DNA of 64,000 nucleotides from Rhizobium sp. Root1220 (lineage in GTDB: Bacteria > Pseudomonadota > Alphaproteobacteria > Rhizobiales > Rhizobiaceae), in assembly GCF_001426265.1 (NCBI RefSeq), contig NZ_LMDG01000001.1:378450-442449 (forward strand), read 5' to 3'. The position numbers and the translations under genes were made by a program. Of this stretch, positions 57,828 to 64,000 are shown one piece after another (the stretch's first letter is position 1; each line of letters starts with the position of its first letter). The notes beneath the pieces were generated by a model that worked only from the letters and a program-made list of their open reading frames with translations, did not search any database and had not been told where the DNA came from.

Positions 57828-57851
57828 GCCCCGTAGATCGCTCCACGGGGC
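57828..57851 (+). repeat. GC hairpin, copy 2 of an intergenic motif
   Basis: GCCCCGT ... ACGGGGC (7 bp) with loop AGATCGCTCC. It matches copy 1 in stem, spacing and the purine-rich loop, and lies 55 bp upstream of the rha-type gene. Confidence 0.5.
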
Positions 57852-57905
57852 TCACTTTGCAGTGTCCAACGCGCACCCGCAGAGGGCGCATAGAAGGGCA
57901 CTCCA

Positions 57906-58343
57906 ATGAACAACGAAATCCTCCCCCTCGTCGAAACCAAGATGGGCCGCGCAATCACCAACAGCAGGGCCGTGGCTGACTACTTCAAGAAACGCCACGC
58001 GGACGTGCTGAGGGCCATCGACGGCCTTGATTGCAGTACCGAGTTTAACGAACGCAATTTTACGTCGGTCAAATATCTCGATGGAAAGGGTGAGGAACGG
58101 CGCTCCTTCGATATGACGAGAGACGGTTGGGTGTTCCTCGCGATGGGCTTCACCGGCCCCCGGGCAGCGGCGTTTAAGGAGGCCTACATTGCCCGCTTCA
58201 ACGCAATGGAGGAGGAGCCTCGTCGGCAGCATCGAACCGCATTTTTTGTCAATGAGGAGCAGGGTCTCCGTCTTGCCGCTGACGAAGCGGAGAAGCGGGC
58301 CGGAGAGCCGCAAAGAAAAAGGCCACGGTGTGCATTACCGTGA
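57906..58343 (+). CDS. rha: Rha-family phage regulatory protein
   Basis: A 145-residue protein with the pRha domain: MGRAITNSRAVADYFKKRHADVLRAID, then MTRDGWVFLAMGFTGPRAAAFKEAYIARFNAMEEE. Rha proteins interfere with phage growth in integration-host-factor mutants and often carry an extra antirepressor domain. Here the C-terminal ~35 residues are just polar. AGAAGGG precedes the ATG. A terminator overlaps its stop codon. Confidence 0.88.
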   Translation: MNNEILPLVETKMGRAITNSRAVADYFKKRHADVLRAIDGLDCSTEFNERNFTSVKYLDGKGEERRSFDMTRDGWVFLAMGFTGPRAAAFKEAYIARFNAMEEEPRRQHRTAFFVNEEQGLRLAADEAEKRAGEPQRKRPRCALP

Positions 58344-58346
58344 CCC
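58321..58346 (+). terminator. terminator overlapping the rha stop codon
   Basis: GG-CACGGT pairs with ACCGTG-CC around GTGCATT, with a C/A mismatch. Flanking AAAAA and CTTTA runs complete a rho-independent shape. The stop codon (58341-58343) lies in the 3' arm. Confidence 0.6.
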
Positions 58347-58599
58347 TTTATCTAACCCTCTAAGCGAAGCGCGGGAGGCTTTCGGGCCCACCGCTTCAGC
58401 ATCCTAACCGTGGAGCGGTATACCTTTCAAGGTGCTGGCATGCAGGGACATCCAAGGAAGCTTCAGCGCATGGCTGAAAGCACCGGCACACACCGCCCTC
58501 GGAGAGACTCCATAGCGAGCTTCCGGCCCCTCCCAGTACAGCGCAGCCTAAAACCTTGGAGCGCACCAGTGACCTCCTACGAATCAAACAGAGGTGGTC

Positions 58600-58626
58600 A
58601 ATTACCACCCACTTAAGGATAACAGA
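58600..58626 (+). promoter_or_regulatory. phage-RNA-polymerase-like promoter, copy 1
   Basis: AATTACCACCCACTTAAGGA is shared at 23 of 27 positions with 58667-58693. It agrees at 16 of 23 positions with the T3 RNA-polymerase promoter, including AATTA, CACT and AAGG at the start site. A small inverted repeat GGTGGT/ACCACC overlaps its 5' end. Confidence 0.55.
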
Positions 58627-58666
58627 GGCGCGGATGGTTGAGTTGTCCTACATCAGCACAACCCTT

Positions 58667-58693
58667 AATTACCCCCCACTTTAGAATGACAGA
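58667..58693 (+). promoter_or_regulatory. phage-RNA-polymerase-like promoter, copy 2
   Basis: AATTACCCCCCACTTTAGAA, 67 bp after copy 1 and in the same direction, differs from it at four positions only. Both point toward the BRO-N and virion protein genes. No host sigma-70 boxes at normal spacing were found in this 27-bp block. Confidence 0.55.
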
Positions 58694-58745
58694 CCGCACC
58701 AGGCGGAAAGACGACCTGCATATCTATCGACCGAGGTATAGCAAC

Positions 58746-58825
58746 AATGCATGACTATCGATCACGTATGAATAAAATGCATAACAATGCGATCAAGCAT
58801 GAAGAAATTGCATGACTGTTGATCA
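58746..58825 (+). repeat. three direct repeats (iteron-like)
   Basis: AATGCATGACTATCGATCA (58746-58764), AATGCATAACAATGCGATCA (58776-58795) and ATTGCATGACTGTTGATCA (58807-58825) share TGCATrAC-N-GATCA. Start-to-start distances are 30 and 31 bp, three helical turns. This suits cooperative binding of a repressor or an initiator protein on one face of the DNA. Confidence 0.7.
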
Positions 58826-58896
58826 TGTTCCCAGAGAGAAAGACCACTGAGAGTGGAAAGACCAAGAGTATATAAAGGGGAGGAGAGGATGGATTG

Positions 58897-58944
58897 ATGA
58901 AAAAGAGTTCCCCTCCAGATGATCTTTATGATGGATGGAGGTGA
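58897..58944 (+). CDS. possible 15-aa leader peptide
   Basis: ATG AAA AAG AGT opens MKKSSPPDDLYDGWR, preceded by GGGGAGGAGAGG at 8 bases, a strong site. Its TGA overlaps a GTG that opens another 16-codon frame (58941-58991). The rest of 58344-59217 has no convincing longer gene. It may be a leader peptide or chance. Confidence 0.25.
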   Translation: MKKSSPPDDLYDGWR

Positions 58945-59132
58945 TTAGAACCGTCATCCACCAAGACCCAATCCCCCAAGGAAACCCATAAGGTAACCTA
59001 TAAGGGACGCCTTCAGCTCACGCCTAACATCCCCCTGCACAGTCTCATCATAGACGCTCGACCTCCGAGAGTGCGCTGGCGTGTCTCCTCAGATTTGAGG
59101 GGTCGTCTTTCGTTCTCGTGGGTGTGGTGCCC

Positions 59133-59172
59133 CCGGTCCTCTTGTCGCTTGTCCTGCTGACGAGAGGACCGG
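59133..59172 (+). terminator. strong hairpin before the BRO-N gene
   Basis: A perfect 10-bp stem (CCGGTCCTCT / AGAGGACCGG) around a 20-base loop lies 45 bases before the start codon and is followed by TCTATTC. It may be an RNase processing site or a leader structure, since T7-like phages process transcripts at such hairpins. Confidence 0.5.
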
Positions 59173-59217
59173 TCTATTCAGCCACCCCCGATGAACACCG
59201 CTCATCACCACAAACCC

Positions 59218-59622
59218 ATGAGAACCTACATGCACAACGAACAGTACGCGAATAGCGGCCACGGCACACCATTGCCGTTGAACGACATCCATACCTTGTC
59301 CTATCAATCCACCCCGATACGCTTTGCCCTGATCGACGGTCAGCCTTGGTTTGTCGCTGCCGATGTCTGCAAAGCGGTCGGTGTCTACAACCCGCGATAC
59401 GGAGCCGCGAAATACGCAAGGGCGATTGCCGACAGCGAGAAGATGCTGGGCAGGCTGCCTAACGTTCTCCGTGGAGCGCCTGCGGTCTTGGTCATCTCAG
59501 AGAGAGGTCTCGATAAGCTGCTTTGGCTGGCGCTGCATAGCGTCAATGAGGCTTGGCCTGTCCTGTCTTCAATCAATGCTCAGGCGTCGTCTCTCATCAC
59601 GAAGGAGGCAGCAGATGTGTGA
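59218..59622 (+). CDS. BRO-N domain protein (phage antirepressor family)
   Basis: A 134-residue protein with one BRO-N DNA-binding domain: IRFALIDGQPWFVAADVCKAVGV, then a helical region and APAVLVISERGLDKLLW. It lacks the C-terminal antirepressor domain. The start at 59218 is preferred over 59191 because its surroundings (ACCCATGAGAA..., second ATG downstream) match those of the related gene at 60216. It overlaps the next gene by 8 bases. Confidence 0.8.
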   Translation: MRTYMHNEQYANSGHGTPLPLNDIHTLSYQSTPIRFALIDGQPWFVAADVCKAVGVYNPRYGAAKYARAIADSEKMLGRLPNVLRGAPAVLVISERGLDKLLWLALHSVNEAWPVLSSINAQASSLITKEAADV

Positions 59623-60163
59623 TCCACTTTCAATGGCCCTTACTTCATTCGCGGTTGGGGCCGCGAAAGAGGTCGCTGGCTATCAGGCTGAGAAGTCGGC
59701 TGCCAACGATCAGAACCAATTGTACCGCGAGAACGCAGCCAGGGCGAACCAGAACGCCCGCGACCAACAGTTCCAGACCCAGCAGAGAATGCTGCAGGAG
59801 CAGGAGAAGGGCGCGGCTGAGAAGATCGATACGATGCGCGAGGCACGCGAGGCCAAGGCGACCGCTACGGTGGGTGCTGGTGAGGCTGGTGTCTCAGGCC
59901 TGTCGGTCGATGCCTTGCTTGCCGAGTTCGACGGTCGAGCTGCGGCTGCTAATGATCGCGTCGATCAGAACACCGACTGGACCATGAACCAGCTCAACAA
60001 CGAAATGAAGGGCATCAGGTCCAACGCTGAAGACCGCATCAACTCGGTCCAACGTTCAGCAACCCCGTCCTTCTTCAATACCGGCCTCAAGATCGCAGGG
60101 GTCGGTCTCGATTCCTACAACGACTTCAAGGTTGCTGAGCGTGACCGCGCCCGAGGCCGTTAG
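59615..60163 (+). CDS. T7 gp14-like internal virion protein
   Basis: A 182-residue protein that resembles the internal core protein of T7-like podoviruses, which is ejected into the host at infection. It has the short hydrophobic start (MCDPLSMALTSFAVGAAKEVAGYQ) and a long Gln/Asn/Ala-rich helix (residues 28-80). The turn GAGEAGVSGLSVDALLAEF and the C-terminal FFNTGLKIAGVGLD also fit. AAGGAGG precedes the ATG at 59615. No gp15, gp16, capsid or terminase gene follows within the window. Confidence 0.72.
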   Translation: MCDPLSMALTSFAVGAAKEVAGYQAEKSAANDQNQLYRENAARANQNARDQQFQTQQRMLQEQEKGAAEKIDTMREAREAKATATVGAGEAGVSGLSVDALLAEFDGRAAAANDRVDQNTDWTMNQLNNEMKGIRSNAEDRINSVQRSATPSFFNTGLKIAGVGLDSYNDFKVAERDRARGR

Positions 60164-60215
60164 CAGATTCCCCTGAACACCATCCCCGGGTTCTTCCCAA
60201 CCACCACCGTCACCC

Positions 60216-60482
60216 ATGAGAAAAACGATGAACTATCCGCACATTAAGACCCTGACCATCCGCTTCGTAGAGATTGACGGAACAGCCTATATCCCCGCTC
60301 GGGACTTCGGGCAGTCTCTTGGTCTCACTGCTGACGAGGACGGCGATTATCGCTCTGCCCTTACCGAAGCAGGCATCCCGTATACCGATCTCGCCATCTT
60401 CGACCAAGACGAGCCGTTAGGGCCTCATGCCCTTCTGACCGAGGCTGACTTCAATCAAGCTCGGTCGGTGAACCGTGGCTAA
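60216..60482 (+). CDS. short BRO-N-like protein, 88 aa
   Basis: The N-terminal half aligns with the BRO-N gene nearby: IRFVEIDGTAYIPARDFGQSLGL against IRFALIDGQPWFVAADVCKAVGV. The C-terminal half diverges and is acidic (YTDLAIFDQDEPLGPHALL). The leader around the ATG also resembles that of the other gene, so this looks like a diverged duplicate. It has no clear Shine-Dalgarno. Function is unknown. Confidence 0.55.
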   Translation: MRKTMNYPHIKTLTIRFVEIDGTAYIPARDFGQSLGLTADEDGDYRSALTEAGIPYTDLAIFDQDEPLGPHALLTEADFNQARSVNRG

Positions 60483-60542
60483 AGCCGTGGCGGCAGAATC
60501 ATCCCGCCTCCCTAACAATATCCATTAAACGGAACTGTAGAA

Positions 60543-61001
60543 ATGTCCGCATTCGGCGATGCATTCAAGGCTGCCAGGGTAGCCGGTAAGACCACTTTCA
60601 AATTCAACGGCAAGAGCTATCACACCAAGACCAAGGAAGAGATGGAGCGGACCAAGAAGGCCGTTCCTGTCCCGGCCCCACGACCTGACACGGCAGCCGC
60701 CAAGCCAGCCTTAGCAGCCCAGCCTAAGGCCACCGCCACGGCCACGGCCACGGGAGGAAGCGCAGCAGGCTCTACCAGCGCCCCAATGTTCCGACAGGCA
60801 GTAGATGCCACGACCAGCTCTCGCTCGGCTTCCTCACTCACCATCCCCGCAAGGAGCGAGCAGCCCACGACCAAGGAAGCATCCACCCCTGCCAAGCGCC
60901 CCGCGACTGGTGGCAAGTCTGCCGCCATGGTGAACCGCAAGGTGGAGCCTTGGCAATTGACCAGCAAGCCAAGACGCACGCGGGCTTGGACAAACAAGTG
61001 A
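60543..61001 (+). CDS. hypothetical phage-type protein, 152 aa
   Basis: The first 40 residues (MSAFGDAFKAARVAGKTTFK, then NGKSYHTKTKEE) form a conserved-looking head resembling small proteins in podoviruses near virion genes. The remaining ~110 residues are low-complexity Ala/Thr/Pro/Ser with a run of TATATATGG type, likely disordered. CGGAAC lies before the ATG at 60543. It may be a structural or scaffold-like protein; I cannot say more. Confidence 0.6.
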   Translation: MSAFGDAFKAARVAGKTTFKFNGKSYHTKTKEEMERTKKAVPVPAPRPDTAAAKPALAAQPKATATATATGGSAAGSTSAPMFRQAVDATTSSRSASSLTIPARSEQPTTKEASTPAKRPATGGKSAAMVNRKVEPWQLTSKPRRTRAWTNK

Positions 61002-61057
61002 CCCTCCGAGGTCTCGCTGACGGCCTGCCTCGGCGCGAACGTCGAAATTAGACAACG

Positions 61058-61103
61058 GCGGCCCCTAAGGAAAACCCGGAATTATGTAGCAAATGCCACC
61101 ACC
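61058..61103 (+). repeat. left inverted repeat of the P450 cassette
   Basis: This 46-bp segment, starting GCGGCCCC, matches the reverse complement of 63542-63587 at 33 of 46 positions without gaps. The outer 8 bp and the block around ATTATG are the best conserved. It lies 57 bp after the last phage-type gene. Confidence 0.7.
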
Positions 61104-61189
61104 GTCGCGGACTTGCTCTTTGTCGGAGTCATTTCGATCTGGTTCTGATCGAAGCTCCACAAAACGGATCGCCGCATTGCATAATTCCG
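61077..61189. repeat. paired inverted core motif CGGAATTATG, left side
   Basis: CGGAATTATG at 61077-61086 and its reverse complement at 61180-61189 face each other, 113 bp from end to end. A second such pair occurs at the right end of the cassette (63527-63569). The first copy belongs to the left inverted repeat. Confidence 0.6.
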
Positions 61190-61508
61190 GAAAATCCTCC
61201 GCATCAACCATAGGTACACCTCGCTATTCCGGGCCTCGAGGGACGCGTGGACGTCCGGCAAACTATAGGGCGATTATTTCCGGCCCACCGGAAGGTTTTC
61301 CGTCCTTGCCCGGATTGCAGAAATACTATACAACATATGCGCGAGTATTTTTCAGAAGCTTGATGCGATCTCGCCAACCCGCGTGTTGGCCATGCGGCCC
61401 CGAAACAAGGCACTCCTAAAGACGCCACTACAGCGAACAATTGTCGTCGTGACCAGACGATTCTAAAGCACCTACCGCATGGTGATCGCCTCCCGGAGGA
61501 GAATAGCG

Positions 61509-63056
61509 ATGAAGCGTAGAACGTTTATTACCGGCAGTGCTACATCGGTGGCTGCACTATCTGCACCGCCAGTCCTTGCGCATTACACCCCACCTCTCAA
61601 TGATCCACCAGCTCCCGGCGACTTGGCGGCGACTGCTGCTCGCTTGCGCGCGCAATTCATGAAAGATTTTGAGCCAGCCTATATCGAGAACGTGATCATC
61701 CCACATTTTTTGGTGAGCGTTTTTGAGGGGGAGCGCTCGTTTCTTCCCATGATTGATCTCGCACTCACCAAGGAGAATGCTCTGCCCAATGACCTGTGGG
61801 GTCTTCTTAGCCCAACGTGGCGACCGGCCCCCGAAGATGGAGTGACGGTATTCCTTCAGGGGCTGGAGAAGCGGGGCCCTGACAATCGCCGCAAGCGCAT
61901 CTATATGTCGGCCGTTACACCCGATCTATACCGGGAAAAATACGGCGATAAGGTCACCGCTTTTTTTGACACGCTGTTGACCGATGCCAACGCCGGACAG
62001 CCACTGATGCGAAAATATCTAAACTCATTTTGGGACCTTTATTGGGACCTGCATCTAGGCGTGTCGCATGACGAGATACCGGAGCGTGTTCGCCAAATTG
62101 GCGAGAGTTTCAACACTGTCTTAGCCTATCGTGATCCCACGCAACGCATCGTGTACGAAAACTACATGACCGTCCGATCCCACCTCGACTTTCTGAAGTC
62201 ATGGATCGATGACAATCTCGACGGTATCGCGTCCGGAAAGACGGAAGACCCTGACAAGGCGTTTGCTTGGTATTGGATCAAGAACGGCGAGGACAGTCCC
62301 TATTTTAATCACAAGGATGTGGTCTTCGAATGCTTCCACAACTTCGTAGCATTCAGTCAATGGGGCAATACCATCTACAATATCATGTTGAGGCTTGCCG
62401 ACGGGGTTGGAGACGAATCGATCAAGGCTTCCTTCAAGCAAACCATGGAGGGCGACCCTGACAACGCCAGCGGTGCACCCTTCACCCCTCTTGAAGCGTT
62501 CGTCATGGAGCTGTTTCGTGTGATTTCGCCGAATGGCGGCAGTATTTCGGCACTCGGAGAAACTGTATCACCGCAGTTCGATCGTCACGGCTACATCATC
62601 AGCCCGCATACCTCAACGAGTATGGACCCGCTGCATTGGGCAAACCCGGATAAATTCGATCCGTCGCGATATGCAAATGCTCCGACAAGTTCGGATATTG
62701 ACGAGGCCAAGGCGAAGCAGATCGGCTTCACCAAGTGTCCATTCGACCTGACGTCGTTCGACGTTAAGGACGGTCGCAAGGCATCACTCCACAACAGCGG
62801 TTTCGGAACGGTTTTTGGGGTTGCGGATGGCAAAGAGCTGCCCGTCTGCGACTATGCAGGTTTTGCACCATTCGGTTTTGGGTATCGCCGCTGCCCAGGC
62901 GAGCAGTTGACTATTCAAGCTTTCGAAGACTTTTTGAGGAAGGTTTGGAAAGACAAGATTGGGTTCGTAAAACTTAATATCGCTAACCCAGAGCCGCTGC
63001 CGATCGGGCCAACAACGGTTATCGGGGACGACATTGGTTTCAGACGAACGGCGTGA
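61509..63056 (+). CDS. cytochrome P450-like protein with Tat signal peptide
   Basis: A 515-residue protein. GGAGGAGA precedes the ATG at 61509; the earlier GTG-type start at 61479 would bury the signal. Residues 1-24 are a twin-arginine signal (R3-R4 in KRRTFITG, then Ala-rich). P450 landmarks follow: E334-x-x-R337 (MELFRV), the beta strand region YIISPHTSTSMDPLHWANPDKFDPSRY and the haem loop FGFGYRRC462PGEQ. The I-helix (~270-295, HNFVAFSQWGNT) lacks the usual AGxxT oxygen-activation motif. This recalls CYP74-type hydroperoxide enzymes, which need no O2. An exported haem-thiolate peroxide-using enzyme is a reasonable guess. Confidence 0.78.
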   Translation: MKRRTFITGSATSVAALSAPPVLAHYTPPLNDPPAPGDLAATAARLRAQFMKDFEPAYIENVIIPHFLVSVFEGERSFLPMIDLALTKENALPNDLWGLLSPTWRPAPEDGVTVFLQGLEKRGPDNRRKRIYMSAVTPDLYREKYGDKVTAFFDTLLTDANAGQPLMRKYLNSFWDLYWDLHLGVSHDEIPERVRQIGESFNTVLAYRDPTQRIVYENYMTVRSHLDFLKSWIDDNLDGIASGKTEDPDKAFAWYWIKNGEDSPYFNHKDVVFECFHNFVAFSQWGNTIYNIMLRLADGVGDESIKASFKQTMEGDPDNASGAPFTPLEAFVMELFRVISPNGGSISALGETVSPQFDRHGYIISPHTSTSMDPLHWANPDKFDPSRYANAPTSSDIDEAKAKQIGFTKCPFDLTSFDVKDGRKASLHNSGFGTVFGVADGKELPVCDYAGFAPFGFGYRRCPGEQLTIQAFEDFLRKVWKDKIGFVKLNIANPEPLPIGPTTVIGDDIGFRRTA

Positions 63057-63203
63057 TACCGGCCCCGCAAAGTGCCGGGTTGTCCTCAATGTTCGGATAA
63101 ACCGCTCTTGACGGAGTCCGGAGCGGTATTTGGCAGCCAGATGTGGCTAACGATTGAGTGCCGTGGGCCACATCGACGTTTGGCTTGGGTAAGGAAGGGC
63201 GAA

Positions 63204-63449
63204 ATGTTACCGCTTTTTATCAAACCGATAGACGTCGAGATCGATGGCGTAGGTCTCCATGCTGAGACAGTTCAGGACCTAACCGCAATGCTTGTGAACA
63301 ATAGGTGGCCAGTTGGCTCAGGGAAGAAATTCCAAATCGCACTCATGAGATCGATGAAGGCAGTCGAGTTGTCCGTAGGTGCCCAGACCGCCCGGAATGC
63401 TTTCTTGAATGCTGCCCGTGAGGCTGGCGTTCGTATCCTGCGAGGTTGA
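63204..63449 (+). CDS. DUF982 protein
   Basis: An 81-residue DUF982 protein, a small family common in Rhizobiales: VQDLTAMLVNNRWPVGSGKKFQIALMRS, then AVELSVGAQTARNAFLNAAREAGV. The ATG at 63204 follows AAGGAAGGG at 7 bases; the longer frame from 63072 begins in the P450 intergenic region. Function is unknown. It is the second gene within the inverted-repeat cassette, 147 bp after the P450 gene. Confidence 0.75.
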   Translation: MLPLFIKPIDVEIDGVGLHAETVQDLTAMLVNNRWPVGSGKKFQIALMRSMKAVELSVGAQTARNAFLNAAREAGVRILRG

Positions 63450-63541
63450 AGTGCACGTGTCAAAGAAGCACTGCTGCGAAACCGCTGACCAAAACGAACG
63501 GCGGGGCCAGCTAGCGCGTTATTGAGCGGAATTATATAGCA

Positions 63542-63587
63542 AGTTGTGGCAACTGCTCCATAACGCCGGGAAAACCCTTGGGGCCGC
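63542..63587 (-). repeat. right inverted repeat of the P450 cassette
   Basis: The reverse complement begins GCGGCCCC and matches 61058-61103 at 33 of 46 positions. Directly inside it a further copy of the core in the opposite direction (CGGAATTATA, 63527-63536) makes a near-palindrome. No transposase or recombinase gene lies between the repeats. Confidence 0.7.
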
Positions 63588-64000
63588 TCTCGCTTCTGAC
63601 GTATGAACCAAGGACGGGCGTTATAGGTTGGTGGGCTTCTTCATCCCAACATTGTCGCAGCGCCTCTCCTTGGTCGATACGCCATCGCCGGAAACGGTAT
63701 TCCCTCCCCAAGCCTGCCTTCCGTCCCGACAGTCAAACCTTACGGCTCCTTGTTGTCGCGTCATCGGCTATCCAGAGGCAGCCTTGTGGGAGGGTCAAAA
63801 TGTTGGGTGCAAAATTCTGAGACCCCAAATCATATATAAAGCACCGCCCAGTTCCCCCGCTGCCCCTCCGTCACACGCGTTCATAGGCTTGAGCCACCAC
63901 GGTAGCAGTGAGAGACCGCCCCGCTCTCGCTCCCTATGGCTTGCCTGACGCTGACGTTGAGGGGCGGCAGTCCAGTTGAATCAGTATCGGCCTTGCAACC
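63588..64000. other. 413 bp without a supported gene
   Basis: Several frames are open, but none shows a ribosome-binding site or recognisable protein segments. Base composition is mixed, with an AT-rich patch near 63820-63840. The right end of the island is not reached; no second copy of the tRNA 3' end is seen here. Confidence 0.6.

Noticed and set aside
58396..58616. Frames on both strands in the region after rha
   Set aside because: Neither has a ribosome-binding site or recognisable protein character; the region looks regulatory.
58746..58825. The three direct repeats as a CRISPR array
   Set aside because: Spacers would be only about 11 bp, repeats are imperfect and no cas genes are near.
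61058..63587. Inverted-repeat cassette as a classical IS element
   Set aside because: No transposase frame exists between the repeats, and no target-site duplication is visible at the outer ends.
63628..63948. 106-codon plus-strand frame near the right edge
   Set aside because: No ribosome-binding site and a proline/serine-rich product without recognisable segments.

Overview
The window is a high-GC alphaproteobacterial chromosome segment, most likely from the Rhizobiaceae (Rhizobium/Agrobacterium/Ensifer group). The indications are the complete C-P lyase operon, a cobalamin-riboswitch-controlled class Ib ribonucleotide reductase, the ohr/ohrR pair, the cpa/tad pilus locus and a DUF982 protein. 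Gene names come from reading protein motifs; no database search was possible.

Layout. 1-8.6 kb: phosphonate use. phnG-H-I-J-K-L plus a hexapeptide acetyltransferase form one tightly overlapped minus-strand operon, with the repressor gene phnF divergent across a perfect palindrome. A DUF1045 gene and phnM (cut by the left edge) form a second minus-strand unit. 8.6-16 kb: housekeeping genes (SDR/HxlR pair, gpmA, dapB, an ABC exporter, glk, mgsA, mepA). 16.2-23.5 kb: a yejABEF-type oligopeptide/muropeptide importer divergent from the murein endopeptidase mepA, a GhrA-like reductase and a small membrane protein. 23.6-27.5 kb: pncB, then ohr, DUF3095 and ohrR, with three copies of one palindromic operator. 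27.5-31.8 kb: nrdHIEF behind a cobalamin riboswitch. 32-45 kb: tRNA-Ser(GGA), then a nucleoside uptake and salvage locus (BMP-type ABC importer, cdd, punA, deoC, deoA; opposing deoB, add, upp). 45-54.6 kb: a stand-alone secretin N-domain protein, pilA and cpaA-B-C-D-E-F-tadB-tadC, a tight-adherence pilus machine.

54.7-64 kb is accessory DNA. It opens with a 23-bp copy of a tRNA 3' end (best fit tRNA-Ala), read on the minus strand and cut inside the T-loop, followed at once by a tyrosine integrase. This is the att end of a prophage or prophage-like island whose other end lies beyond the window. The island carries several Rha/BRO-N/antirepressor-type regulators, a T7 gp14-like internal virion protein, two near-identical sequences resembling promoters of single-subunit phage RNA polymerases, and three direct repeats spaced three helical turns apart.

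Inside the island a cassette of about 2.5 kb, bounded by 46-bp imperfect inverted repeats, carries a cytochrome P450-like gene with a twin-arginine signal peptide and an atypical I-helix, plus a DUF982 protein. This P450 cassette and the phage control region are the least ordinary parts of the window.
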